A DNA stretch of 64,000 nucleotides from Favolaschia claudopus (lineage: Eukaryota; Basidiomycota; Agaricomycetes; Agaricales; Mycenaceae): NCBI GenBank assembly GCA_037176885.1, contig JAWWNJ010000133.1, positions 186,001 through 250,000 on the forward strand, written 5' to 3'. This document shows positions 1 to 11,435 of the stretch, piece by piece. The position numbers were made by a program, and so were the translations under genes. Position 1 is the first letter of the stretch; every line of letters begins with the position of its first letter. The notes under the pieces were generated by a model. The model was not told the DNA's origin. It did not search any database and saw only the letters and a program-made list of their open reading frames with translations.

Positions 1-2799
1 TATTATTGTTGGCCGAATTCCCGATGGCCCCGACGATTTTCCCGAGTCCAGACGCAGCCTGCAAACCCATCGTCATGACATTCCCGCTGTCAGACCCCCC
101 GTAGTTGGTGGTATTATTATCGGTAAATGCGCCGACGATCTTGTTCACCCCCGACGCGGCTTTCAGGCCCAGCGCCAGCCCTTCTTGCCAAGTCAGTTTG
201 TTGGAGGGCGTGGGCGGGGAGGGTAAAGGGTGAGTTGCCCCAGATACAGGTTGCGTGTGGGCGTGGTGGATGGGGGGACGGGGGAGAGGATGCATGTTGT
301 TGCCGATAGTGGCGTATGACTGCGGAGGTTGGGGATGGAAGTTGGCACTGTACGTTTGCGGAGGGGTTTGCGAGGACGCGGACGATGCAGAGACGGCGTG
401 TCCGACGGGGACGTATGCAGGTTGTTGTGGGATGTAATTCATTTGTACCGGCGAAGTCACGATGGGCCCTACGCCAGCGGACATAGTCGTCGCCTCTTGA
501 ATCGGCGCGTATGCAGGCGGAGGAGAGTCCCCGTTCCCGTTATTGGTGATATGTGCCTCGAGCGAATCGAAAGACGCAGAAACGGCGTGTCCGACGCTGT
601 GGATCCCCGCCGAGACGGCGTTGGATGCGGCGGATGAAACACTGTGGACCCCAGCGGACACGGCGTTGGAGGCCGAGGAAGCTACGCCCGAAAGAGTCCC
701 TGTGCCACCCGTATATGTAGGCTGAATCGGCGCGGGGGATGGGGAGACCACATGAGAGCTCATACTCGAGATACTTCCGCCCGTGAATGCAGGCTGTATC
801 GGCGGGGGAGTCGACTGCCCGTGAAGGGACTGTGCGATGTGATTCATCGCGCTCGAGACGCTTCCCCCGGTGAAGGTCGGCTGAAACGGAGCGGGCTGAG
901 AAGGAACGGCGTGTCCTCCTACGCTACCGGACGCGGCGGAAGAAACGCTGGAGACGGATTGAGAAGGTAGGCTCGAGACGCTTCCACCGGTGAACGTAGG
1001 CTGAATCGGCGCGGGGGTCGGATGGGAGGCATATGTGTGGGGCTGGGAGGTAGAGCTCACGGCATTAGCAGTAGGAACGCCTCCACCACTGGTGAATGTG
1101 GGCTGGAGTGGCATCGCTGCAGTCGGCTGCGGTGCGAGGCCATCTTGCGAGGGAGAGACGAAGTGATTCGGAATTGACGATACGCTCTCGCCGGTAGGCA
1201 TCGATGGAACGGGTTGCTGGATATTCGCACTGGGATTCTGAATCTGAGGGTGACCGGCAGTAGGAGCGGTGGGCATCTGAGCATGCGAGACCGAAGGGGA
1301 ATAATTCGGCACGCTGGGGTTGCTCTGGCCTGTATGCATCGTCGGGATCGGCTGCTGGGTATTCGCGCCTTGATGCTGAATGTGATGAGCTTGGGCTTGA
1401 GCTTGAGTTTGAGCAGGAGTGGGGGAGGGCGTAGGCATCTGAGCTAGCGCCATCGGCTGCTGCGACGGCGGTGGCGTGGGTGCGTGGGCGACAGGGGAAG
1501 GCGAGGGCATCTGAGCTAGCGGTAGGCTTGATGCTTGCGTCGCAGTCGCAGTCGGAGCAACCGTCTGCGCCAGAGTCGAAGCCACCATTTGCGCCTGCAC
1601 GGGCGTCGCTGCAGGAGCCACAGACGTGCCGCCCATCGAAATGGTCGACGGCGGTCGTCCACCGTTCATGGAAACAGTCGAAGGCGGTCGCCCACCACTC
1701 ATCGTCGAGATAGTCGATGGCGGTCTACCCACGGAGCCTGAGCTCACCGACGGTGGACCTGTCCCACCCAAGCTCACCTCCACCGCGGGTGGCGATGTGG
1801 GAAGCGGTTTCGGCGGCGTAGGAGCAGGGACGACGGCGACGGGCATGGGTTTAATTTCCATGCTAATCGCAGTAACGTCGGCGGTCCAAGCTGTTGGGAA
1901 GTTCCACGAAGCTGAGGCGTCTCCGTAGACGGCGTAAAATTCGCCAGGAATGAAGGGGTTGAGGGCAATGTACTGCGGGGGGGGACAGTATCAGTCGAAG
2001 TTAGATCAGAAAAGAAAGAATAAGATGAGGAAGGAACAGGAATCGCGCGAAACAGATCGACGAGAGGCAAACACAAAACGAAACGACAAAAGGGAAGGAA
2101 AGACTCACCATGACACCCCTCCTCCTCGCCGCCTCCTGCGGATTGCGTATTATCTTCTCAACGAGGGGATACTGCCCCCTCAAATCAAATACGATCGTCC
2201 CATCGTTATACAAAACGATATACGCGCCCTGCACACCTAGAGCCACGCAAGTCGGCCTTCGCAGCTTCATAGCGCCATGGATGTCGTCTTCGAGCTCCGG
2301 GGGAATATTCTGCCAGCAGTATCCAGTCGGTGAATGCGAGAAGAAAGAGGAGTTAGGCCCGAAAACGGTTAGGGTGGTATGTAGTCCAGGGCCCTTGGTA
2401 GAGACGTTTTTGACGAAGCGAGCGAGGCGATGGTAGCGCGGTCCGAGACGGCCGTCTAGTAATGTCGAGGTTAGATCGAGAGCAAGTGGACAGGATGTAG
2501 ACGACAAGTCAAACGCACCTTCAAACCAGTCTTCTCCCGTCCGAGTCTTCCAACACAACGCATACAGCCCGGGTTCCATCGGGAAAGCGACATCGTATGG
2601 GATATCGATCGCTTGAGGGTGAGCGTTGTCTTCGAGTAGCCTTGCTAGAGGCGGTGGTAGATTTTTCGGGCTCCTATTCAGGTCACCGTCGTCAGTCCTT
2701 CAGCAATACTCGAGGAAAAAGAAACACATACCAAGCATAGACGGTGCCCGCGCTGCAAAAGTATGAGCGATTGGGGCCAAACGAGAATTGGCAGTTCAT
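1..2799 (-). CDS. Unknown Ser/Pro/Ala-rich protein, 3' end beyond left edge
   Basis: The gene reads leftward and is cut by the window edge. Exons by frame and GT-AG fit: 2799-2732, 2673-2519, 2455-2109 and 1972-1; phases are consistent across all three introns (58, 63 and 136 nt). The start ATG at 2799 opens MNCQFSFGPNRSYFC. The first roughly 250 residues look globular (for example PYDVAFPMEPGLYALCWK, YIVLYNDGTIVFDLRGQYP). After that the protein is low complexity. It has three RPPST(I/V)S repeats near 1620-1740 and five degenerate Q-P-(T/A)-(F/Y)-T-G-G repeats followed by Ser/Val-rich spacers at about 690-1110. The open frame reaches position 1 without a stop. I do not recognise the family; it may be a Basidiomycota-restricted protein with a small N-terminal domain and a long disordered tail. 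The function is unknown. Confidence 0.7.
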
Positions 2800-4872
2800 C
2801 GCGGGGCGTGAAAACGACAGGCAATGGGCTGCGTGTTCCCCCTTATTAAATCTGTGGCGTTGGCGCCGGGAAAACGTTCATTGTGCTGCATTAGGAGAGG
2901 CACCGCCAAAACTGTCAAATTCGTTCCTTGACAGACGACGGATGAAATTCTGACAATCATCGATCCTTCAAGGTCGGAATGCGTGCCTTCAACCTTGTTC
3001 AAATCGAATACAGGAAGACTTCAGAGATGTGAATGGACGTTATATGAGCGGAAGATAAGACACACTTGTTGGAAAGAGGTTCGGGAGTCAGGTCACTGCC
3101 AAGAAAGAAAGATTCGGTTGATTCTGAACATGCCGGGGATACAGTTGACAGCTTTGCTGCCACAAATTCGGCGAGGCGCCTACCAGGGTATAATGAAAAA
3201 TCACGATCGAGCGGATGCTGTGGCTGTTGGAGTAGGTGACCGCGTGGGCAAGACACCCTGCAAGACATGTTCAGTAATCGAGACAGCAATAAGACGGACG
3301 AATCAGTAGTCCAGATACTCACCCAGATTACCCTTGCGGAATCCAAAAGGCCTCTACTAGCCAATCAAGAATCCCGGCTCTCAAACGAGCAATGCAAGAT
3401 TGCAGGAGAAAGGAGTTTGATCCAAATCGATATGGGGAGCCGTCGAGTTATGAATGAAGATAACGACTATTTTGAGGTTCGGAAAGGGAAAGCAGTCAGT
3501 TATTTTTTGCAGGCTTAGTACAGTCTTGAATTTTATTCACGTTTTCTGAGTCTTTGAGTCTCTGTTACGGTTTGATGGATGCCTCGGAGGAGTGGTAAGG
3601 GGGGTATCAGACCCTAGCTGTGTTCCCAAAATCAACGCATGTAGCCGTAGGTGCACGACGAGCGAGCCATGGTGGGCGTTCGAAGAGAAGAAGCGTTGAT
3701 GTGTGACCGTCACATTCACCTGATGTGACTGTGCGCGGACATCATGATGGTTTTTTAAACTCCGAACGTTGCCTCCTTCACCCACGATGGCGAAGCCTGG
3801 CACTCTGAGGGATGTTCGAGAACCATATCTCTGCATTTACTTGTTGAATCTGAGCTTTCACGCTCACCTCATACTCTGCTGATGGGTATAGACGTCTCAC
3901 GGTCAACTCTCGCCAGTGGTCGACTCTGTTTTCGGAATGTTTCTCCAACTTGGAATCGAAGCCTCAAAATGCGATTCGTTTCAAGTTGGTTGCTTATCTT
4001 GGTTACCCTGGAATGGAATATTAGCGCTGATACAATGCTTAATAGTCATGGTCCTCTGTCTTCTTGCCGCTTTTCGATGTCTCATCGTAATCAAGTACTT
4101 ATGCCTACTTTTCTGCGTTTGGTTTAAAATTGGGTTCATGATATAGCAGATAGCAGAATGCGCTCCCGACCCTTCTAGCACTTCGCGTGGCTTTTCACTA
4201 ACCTCATCCCACCAAGTTGTCCATCGACGCGCTTTCCCTAATCCGAAGTCCTCCGCCTTTCGTGAAGAATGATCTCACTTGTGAGCCATTCAAGGCCGCC
4301 GTCGACCGTTGTCGTCTCCGAAATTCACCACAGTCGAGTTGGAAGAACAGCCGGTACGCCGTTTCAATACCTCACATCGCAATACTTCTCTGACTGAAGT
4401 GATATCTTTGACTGTACAGTATATACTTATAGCTATTTCAGCTTCGCACCGCACCTCGCTCTCGCGGTTCAATTTCTACGACCAACGTCAAGGATGGCGG
4501 GTGAGTTGCTCCGTTGCTCGTTGCGGAAGCTATGGCTGACTCGAAACGGGTTTGGAGAATTTCGCGAGGCAGAGGCCGTAAACTTCCATTAAGGATTGAA
4601 AGTATCTTGCAATGTTTTCCGAAATGGAATACCCAGGAACTCAGGCTCGGATACCCGCTTTGTTTGAGTAAAGACGCTGCCAGTGTTTATTTGCGTTATG
4701 AATTCACAACAATATTTCCATGCGGCCCCTCCTTCAACAGTCTTGTGATTTCGCATGAATTCTGAATTGGACCCGACTCTGTTGATTCACTTATCTTCCC
4801 CGTATCAGAACGGCCCGCCCGCATCTACCGACGGTTCTTTTTGCCGGATGACGCTGATCCCGCGTTGACGCG
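2800..4872. other. Intergenic stretch, no supported gene
   Basis: Only short overlapping frames are present on both strands, with no codon pattern, splice logic or family resemblance. A short frame at 3916-4146 (+) reads as strongly hydrophobic (CLIVMVLCLLAAF and neighbours) and could be a membrane-protein relic, but nothing around it supports a gene. Confidence 0.5.
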
Positions 4873-4880
4873 TATATAAT
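4873..4880 (+). promoter_or_regulatory. TATA-like box upstream of the lactonase-like gene
   Basis: TATATAAT lies about 70 nt before the ATG at 4948. It is followed by a pyrimidine-rich stretch (4900-4945), the common arrangement of fungal core promoters. Assigned by position and motif only. Confidence 0.45.
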
Positions 4881-4947
4881 TAGCGTTGATCGTCACTTGC
4901 TCTCGTCTTCCATCTTCTATTCCCCACTCTCTCTTTATTCTCCCGCC

Positions 4948-6311
4948 ATGGTCAAGTTCAGCATCTATACCGGAGGCTACAGTGCGTCGAACCATTCATT
5001 GAACTGATTGGACTGTTATTGACCTCTACATTGCAGCGGCCTTCATCGTTTCCTACCTCTTCGACACCAAAACGTCGTCGCTCACTTATGTCGATACTAT
5101 TCCCACCACAAGCAACCCGTCCTGGCTTTCCCCGCATTTGACGAACCCCAATATCTTCTAGTGCGTTTACTCGAATGTTTGTTAGGATTTTACTTGAAAA
5201 CTAACCCCTCCGCACAGCGCGGTGAATGAGGTGGACGTCGGAGCTCTGCAGTCATACGCAATCTCCCTGCCGTGGTCTAACCCTTCTCGACTCGGTGGCA
5301 TCAGGTGGTAACGGACCGGCGTTTTGCGTCCCCCTCTCGACTGGTCCAAGTTGCGATCATGAATGTCAGTCTAATTATACTTGCTCGGAATCTCTCTTTT
5401 AGCTGATGTACTCAATATAACGAATGACAGTACGGTTCCGGCGACGGCGAAATCGTCCCAACGGTCAAGGGCGGGACCAAGTTCGATAACTCGACCTCCC
5501 TGCTTCTGACGTTCCCGCCTCCCGCTGGTGGCGTCTCGCACCCACACATGGCTGTCGAGCACGGCAAAGAGATTTTGGTTCCGGATCTGGTACGTCTGCT
5601 CATTTGTTCTCTTTGATTGATATTTGGATTCGGCTAATGAATTTGCAGGGTGCCGACAAAGTCTGGCGTATCGGCAACTGGTGCTCCCCGGTGAATTTGG
5701 CATCCATGGATTCATTCAGCAACCTCTTGGAAGCGGGCCGAGACACATGCGAGTCCTTAGTGCGTCTCATTTCATTTGCATATAGTTCTGTTACTGATCC
5801 ACGTCTTCAACTCACCAGACAACTTCATGTACGTTCTCCACGAAACCGCCAACCTCCTCACAAAACAAGCCTATCCCATCCTACCCCAACGGCACCTCCC
5901 CATTCCTCGCCTCGGTCAACATCGTCCCCACAGACGTTCCTTTCAACTCCACCTACGCTGCAGCGGAACTACTCCTCTCTCCGCCCTCGCTGTCGTGCCC
6001 GCATCCTACCTCTACGCATCTAACAGACAGATTGCGGGCACCCTCGACCCCCGCGGCGACTCCATCGCAATCTACGACACCGATCTGAATCTCGTCAAGC
6101 AGGTCTTCACGGGTCTCGGTCAGATTCGCGGCATGGAGTTCGGGCTTGGGCCTGTCGGTGAGGAATACCTCGTTGCGCTGGGAGCGGTGAGCGGCGCGGA
6201 ATGGTGGTGTATAAGCGCACTGCCGGAGGTGCAGATTTGGTGGAGGTTGCGAGGAATTCGAGCGCGATTGCGAGAACGTCGTTGATCATGCGCCCGGATG
6301 GCGGGTATTGA
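4948..6311 (+). pseudogene. Lactonase-like (6-phosphogluconolactonase-fold) gene with several frameshifts
   Basis: ATG at 4948 starts MVKFSIYTGGYT. Exons 4948-4981, 5037-5160 and 5218 onward join in frame (NPNIFY|AVNEVDVGALQSYAIS). Later segments, HPHMAVEHGKE then VPDLGADKVWRI, EFGIHGFIQQPLGSGPRHMR, YLYASNRQ, DPRGDSIAIYD and the C-terminus ending at 6311, match the fungal seven-bladed propeller lactonase family in order and spacing. These segments lie in different frames. Shifts are needed near 5265, 5345, 5670, 5885, 5990 and 6195, mostly by one or two bases beside G or C runs, while splice sites look intact. The family includes lactone hydrolases related to 6-phosphogluconolactonase; substrate cannot be told. 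Either a recently decayed gene or a local base-calling problem; long intact frames elsewhere favour decay. Confidence 0.75.
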
Positions 6312-7633
6312 CGGGTGAAAATTAGCCTTGGTTTCCTCCACTTGGAGCTGGGTTGATGTGAATGTCTCGTCCTTCACCCTGTATACCGCAGAATTAACTT
6401 GTAAATGTGGAGAATATTCAGGAACACTTTCGTTATTGTTTGAACCGATTTAACGTTTCAGCGCTTATCGTTTAAACAGTGATGGTGAGCCTATGAGGGA
6501 CTATGGCATACGCGCCACAAAGTCGAGTCCGCAGACTTCATGATCGTCAGCAGCACCCAGCAAGCGCGCACTGACAGATTTCCGGACATGATCGATCCAC
6601 AAGTTGAACACAAGAGCCGGTGAGCAACCCAAGATGCAAGATTCGAATAGGATCGGTATTTAAACTCAATATGAAGATTGTCCGCACGTAAGCGTGAGTT
6701 AAACGCGACTTGAAACACAAGTATTGAGTCACGTGGCCGCGTCAAAAGGCTGGAACGCGTCGTCACTGAGTGTGGACTGTCAATGTCGCGTATCGTTCTT
6801 CCTCTCCTCTTGCCTCACGCAGCCAAAGATCTCGGTGTGTGTTGTCCTCGTTGACACCGGCCACGCGTTTTCTGATATCAAGAATTGCAGAATGCTGGCG
6901 CATTGCTTGTAGAGTCATGGTGACTACGCGGCGAAGGTATGTTTCTGCAGTTCCAGTGTCCACACAGTTCTATACAATCTCTGGAATTTGGCAATGCAGA
7001 AGGCTAAGTCGGGAGCAAGCCGTGGTTGGCCATACAGCGCGCTGCGAGGGGATGTTCCTTCTAGTTTCTTGCGATATAGGAACTACTTGGTAAGTTGGGT
7101 CATTCCGACTCCGACTCATTCAATCATTCCGCTCTTGAATGTCAAAACAATAATTAGGATTCCGGTAGTTTCGACGTTGAAGTCTCTTTGTGAAGTTTAC
7201 CCGTTCAGAACTAATCACCACTGACAAGGTGGGTTCCTATTTCTCCATCATCCCCACCTTCTTTAATTTTATCAATAATTTGCAGAAAACTACCAACTTT
7301 TCTTCCGAAGGAGAATCGAGTCAATAGCTGGTTCTTGGCCGGTTCTCGAAAGTCGTCTAGGGTTCTGCACTCACCGATCACGAAGGTCGTTTTCTCGACA
7401 TGCCCTTCGGACGATTCTCTAAGTACCAAATGAAAACAAGATTCCGCTAGAATAATCTGATCAAGTCCCAAGTCCGTACTTGGTTCATCTCATTCGACGT
7501 CCCTTCTAATTCCACCGTTTCATTGCAGTTTCGACTGTTCATCTCCCTCCTCACTCCCTTAGCTGAATTCGGCATAAACCGGTAATCATCCCACGCCAGC
7601 CTCGCCAACGTTTCATGACGTCGCTCTGCATGT
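6312..7633. other. Intergenic stretch, no supported gene
   Basis: Short, mutually overlapping frames only. The segment probably includes the 3' untranslated region of the lactonase-like gene (to about 6420). I see no repeat, splice pattern or conserved motif. Confidence 0.5.
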
Positions 7634-7642
7634 GGGGCGACG

Positions 7643-7937
7643 CTGTCTCGGTAACCCAGCCGTTCATACGACATCATGATCCGCCTGACAGCGGAGATTC
7701 AAAACGTAGCGCAGAGATGTCGTATGAACGTCTGGGGCAATTCGATCGGCCGACCCCCCATCGAGTCACAAAGCGTGACATTTGGGTGAGGGTTTGACAG
7801 CGCCACGCGGGTGATGTGACTCGATGGGGGGTGTTGCTATACGAATTGCCCCAGACGTTCCGGTGCCTTCTCTGCGTTATGTTTTGAAACTCCGCTGTCA
7901 GGCGGATCGCACCGGAACGTCTGGGTTACCGAGACAG
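7643..7937. mobile_element. 295-bp foldback (MITE-like) element with 9-bp target duplication
   Basis: The termini are inverted copies beginning CTGTCTCGGTAACCCAG. Arms of about 128 bp (7643-7770 and 7810-7937) pair around a loop of about 40 bp. The 9-bp word GGGGCGACG flanks both ends directly (7634-7642 and 7938-7946), as expected for a transposon with 9-bp target duplications such as Mutator-like elements. It has no coding capacity, so it would need a transposase supplied elsewhere. Each arm carries its own inner hairpin: 15 bp CGTTCATACGACATC in the left arm and 11 bp CGTTCCGGTGC in the right arm. Superfamily assignment is inference from duplication length. Confidence 0.85.
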
Positions 7938-7946
7938 GGGGCGACG

Positions 7947-8336
7947 GTGAGGAACGCCGATGGCGACCTCGACGTTCTTTGCTTGCTCTTGCCCTCTACC
8001 ATCGTCTTGAGCTAGTGCTGGAAGCGTCGTCCTTCGCAACGCTGTCGGTCAGAACGATCTAGAAGACTTCAAATGTAAGGCACAAGAACTTACCCACCCA
8101 TCCTTCTAAAGCATACTCTGACCGCTGTGCCCTTCTATCAACAGCATCCACGAAGTCTTCGCCCTTCTCTCCGCGCCTCATCCCCCTGCCTTGCCTCCGT
8201 ACTCGTCCTACAATACATGTGCAGGCAACTGTCGACAAACATCACATCGCATTAAAAACCGCCACACCTCCACATCGCGGCAGAAACTTAACTTAGCCCG
8301 CCTCGTCTCGCCTCACTCCCGATCCCACCCTTCAAA
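7947..8336 (+). other. Leader region of the 708-residue gene
   Basis: There is no coding signal. CT-rich stretches (8110-8190, 8290-8335) immediately precede the ATG at 8337 and are typical of a fungal promoter or 5' untranslated region. Confidence 0.4.
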
Positions 8337-10463
8337 ATGGCTGACGTGGAATTCCTTCATTCACCAACAACCCTCGAGCCGACTTTCGTCAAACCCATGG
8401 ACAGCGCATCTCGCCGCCGCTCACGAGCATCGTACGAAAGCGCTGCTGTCAGTACGCGCTCATGGGTGCTCCTCCACAGCCAAAGCCAGAATCAGAACCA
8501 GCAAAATACACCACCACCCGCCGAGCCTATACCTCTACCTGAGCCCGTCCCTGCGCTGGCGCCTGCGACTTCCCCTTCTGTCCCCGCTTCTCGTCCACTA
8601 CCAGAGCCACCGCGTCGTGAATCAAATACAGAGAACATGGATCTACCGTATCCTAGTTTGGGATTAGGGTATCATTGGACCATGGGGCACGGGGTGAAGG
8701 CGCGGGAAGCGCATCCGCAGAAGGAGAAGGGCGGAGGAAGCGGAGGGGCAGGTGGATTCGTCGGCGGCTTCGTGAGCGGATTGCGCAGACTGCCTCGTGC
8801 GCTCGTGCGGACGCGACAGCGTCCTCGACGGGGAACGATGCATACGGAGGAAGGGACGGAGGGTACGGATATGACGGGGAATACGCTGCCGCAGTATGTA
8901 TCTAACCCGGGCACGCCTGTCGTGCCTGGCTCGACCGTGGCGTATGGCGGCATTGCAGAGGCCATACGCGAGGACGAGGCCATGGATTCGGGGAGGGCAG
9001 CACGAGCGCAGCGACTGAGCTTCCGCGTCGTGCCGCCTGCATCGGAGGACGAGAACGATGGGTTCATTCGACAGGGACCTGTGGTGGGCGATCTACCGGA
9101 GGCGCGTGTGGAGGGCGAGGCGGGGGGGCCAAGTGTGCTCGAGTTCCCACAGACGCCTTTGGAGAATCCCTATGATCGTGACGCTGCTGGAGGTGCTCCC
9201 TCGATGCATCGTGTGCCTTCGGCAGTGGCTACTCCCCGTGTGAGTCGCGCGGATGATCGTCTCGCGGTACCCTTGCCATCGAATGAAGGGGGACTTGACG
9301 ATGAGCCTTCCTCGATACAAGCACACCCCCAACCCACGGAGGATTATCGCCGTATGTCAGCGGCGGATGCGCAAGCGCGAAGTAGCCGGCATACCACCAT
9401 CGATTCACCCAACAACAACAACAACAACCACAACTACCATTCCACTGGCGGAGACAACTCGTTCGCCAATTCCCCATCGTTCTCCTCCGAGCTCAACGGT
9501 TTCGCGCGGTTCTTCAACGCACTGCACCTTCTCCCATGGGTCGCAACCGACCGGCTTACTGTTGATTACAGGCCGAAGTATAAGTCGCAAGACCTTGTCT
9601 CGTGGTATCATCCAAAGGGGGAGTCGGCTGCGATCGAAAGGGAGAGGGACGTGGCTAGGGAGAGGGCGAGAGAGATTGCAGGGACGGACGGGGCGTCGCC
9701 GCCTTCACGGACGAGAAGCCCTGCGCCGAGGAGAAATCGATCTTCCCCTAGGACGGGGACGCATAGGCGCCGCCAATCGATTCCTGAGCCACCTGCATCC
9801 GCACCGCCGACGACGCAGGGATATGGGTTCCCTACAGGAACACCGTACTATCACTACCCCGCTTTCTCGCCTGCTCCTTCGCCCTCCCCACCGCCAACCC
9901 ACACAAGTCGACGACAATCTCCCCGCCGCCAACACACCCACCGACATCACCCTCACCGACGCTCCGCGTCCTACCCCTCCCAACCTCATCCGCAAACCCC
10001 CTGGATCCAATCGACATCCCCCCTCCTGCCCGCACCTCCCGCGCCGGTATACGTCATCCAAGCCTCGCCTCCTCCGCCCTCGCCTCCACCGACGAGCTCG
10101 ATGCAGGCGACGCCCGGCGGGTCGCCTGTGCCTCCTGATCAGCTCCATCCGCAAGGGCAGGGCTTCCCCTCTCCTGCGCTGGACCCAGCGAAGTCACCGC
10201 ATCCACACGGCCAGATGCAGGTGCTCGCGCCGGTCTACATGCAGATGCAGCTTTTTTCTCCGTCTTCTCCTCCTGTGGGTGGAGGTGGTGGAGGAGGAGG
10301 TGGGAGTGGGAGCCCGCAGCAGGTCGCTTTCGTTCCCGGGGGGTATGGATATGGTGTCGGTGGGGCGCAGGGGTATGGATACGTGCCGGCGTATTCGTCG
10401 CCGACGATGGGGTGGCAGTCGCCCATCGCGGTACCGGCGCCGGTGCAGGTTGTTGGTGGATGA
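8337..10463 (+). CDS. Unknown 708-residue disordered protein
   Basis: A single uninterrupted frame starts at an ATG in good context (CAAAATGGCTG) and ends TGA at 10463. It is rich in Pro, Ser, Arg and Gly, with a Pro-rich segment near residues 55-95, a Gly-rich patch (GGGSGGAGGFVGGFVSGLRRLPRAL, about residues 135-160) and an Asn/His run (about 355-370). A more ordered block follows (SSELNGFARFFNALHLLPW, then RLTVDYRPKYKS, about residues 380-425). The C-terminal half is Pro-rich with poly-Gly and Tyr-Gly repeats (YGYGVGG). No signal peptide or catalytic motif is visible. The ordered block resembles conserved islands of Agaricomycete hypothetical proteins, but I cannot name a family. It is the longest intact single-exon host gene in the window. 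Confidence 0.75.
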   Translation: MADVEFLHSPTTLEPTFVKPMDSASRRRSRASYESAAVSTRSWVLLHSQSQNQNQQNTPPPAEPIPLPEPVPALAPATSPSVPASRPLPEPPRRESNTENMDLPYPSLGLGYHWTMGHGVKAREAHPQKEKGGGSGGAGGFVGGFVSGLRRLPRALVRTRQRPRRGTMHTEEGTEGTDMTGNTLPQYVSNPGTPVVPGSTVAYGGIAEAIREDEAMDSGRAARAQRLSFRVVPPASEDENDGFIRQGPVVGDLPEARVEGEAGGPSVLEFPQTPLENPYDRDAAGGAPSMHRVPSAVATPRVSRADDRLAVPLPSNEGGLDDEPSSIQAHPQPTEDYRRMSAADAQARSSRHTTIDSPNNNNNNHNYHSTGGDNSFANSPSFSSELNGFARFFNALHLLPWVATDRLTVDYRPKYKSQDLVSWYHPKGESAAIERERDVARERAREIAGTDGASPPSRTRSPAPRRNRSSPRTGTHRRRQSIPEPPASAPPTTQGYGFPTGTPYYHYPAFSPAPSPSPPPTHTSRRQSPRRQHTHRHHPHRRSASYPSQPHPQTPWIQSTSPLLPAPPAPVYVIQASPPPPSPPPTSSMQATPGGSPVPPDQLHPQGQGFPSPALDPAKSPHPHGQMQVLAPVYMQMQLFSPSSPPVGGGGGGGGGSGSPQQVAFVPGGYGYGVGGAQGYGYVPAYSSPTMGWQSPIAVPAPVQVVGG

Positions 10464-11435
10464 GGAGCGGAGATGCGGAGAGCTTTTGAGTGGACATGTA
10501 CGACGGATTGTCTGTTTCTCTGTATGGGTGTCTGCTGAGGTGGATGTATGGATGGACTTTTGACTGACGTTTACTTATCGTAGATCGTCGTACATTATTC
10601 ACGCAGATATCTACGATGGTATATACATTGTACCTTGCGCTCTGGAAGTTACAGAATCCTGACCCGATCTTGAATAACTTCTGGAACCTCACGAACTTCG
10701 AAATGGTAGCTGGACGTTGATTGAGATTCAGAGGTAATTGAATCGATGTGTTCATCGACGAGGAACCAAGGGAGACGAATGTTTTTAGATGACGTTCTCC
10801 AGACTTGACTCAGGTTGGTTTGAGATCAAGAACAAACCACTCTGTATCATTAGGCAAGCCATAGAACCGGATCGACGGGTATCATTGGACAGGACCTCCG
10901 CATTTATATGAAAGCGCGAGAAGAAACTTGGCATCGGGCTTTCTGTTCTCAAATCTGCATGGTCCGGTAAGAAGTGCCCTCCTTCTCCTGGGGTTCCTTT
11001 GGGGACACCTAAGAATCCTACAAATTCACTTAGCATTTCAGTTTGGACATTCAACATTGAGCTTTGCGGAAAGAGGCATGTTCGAGACACGTTTAGCGGA
11101 AAAAAGTAAATCCTTGGACCTTAATTACTCAAAAATCAGCCCCAGATTTCAAATCGAGCAGCATCGAAATAGTGTCATTGGCTTATCAAATTCTCGAGCT
11201 TCAATCTAACCTGATAAATTAGCGCATCGACTATTCAGATACGAGAGGACGAGCTAGTGTATTAGAATCCAACGTTGCGCTTTACAATCGTTCCCCGATA
11301 GTGCTGATCGTTTAGGACACTCCTTGACTACAATTTGAAGACGAGATCCTGTCAGGAATTGATTCGTTATCTTGAGCCACAAGCAGAAGACCACAACGCA
11401 CCCTCCACCAATGAAACACCTCATCCTGAGTTCCG
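10464..11435. other. Intergenic stretch between convergent genes
   Basis: The first roughly 200 nt are probably 3' untranslated sequence of the upstream gene. The remainder is moderately AT-rich with only short shadow frames; nothing else is supported. Confidence 0.45.

Noticed and set aside
9253..10755. Long alternative frames (436 residues plus, 233 residues minus) overlapping the 708-residue gene
   Set aside because: They are shadows of a GC-rich Pro/Ser/Arg coding frame; the 708-residue frame has the proper ATG context and spans all of them.
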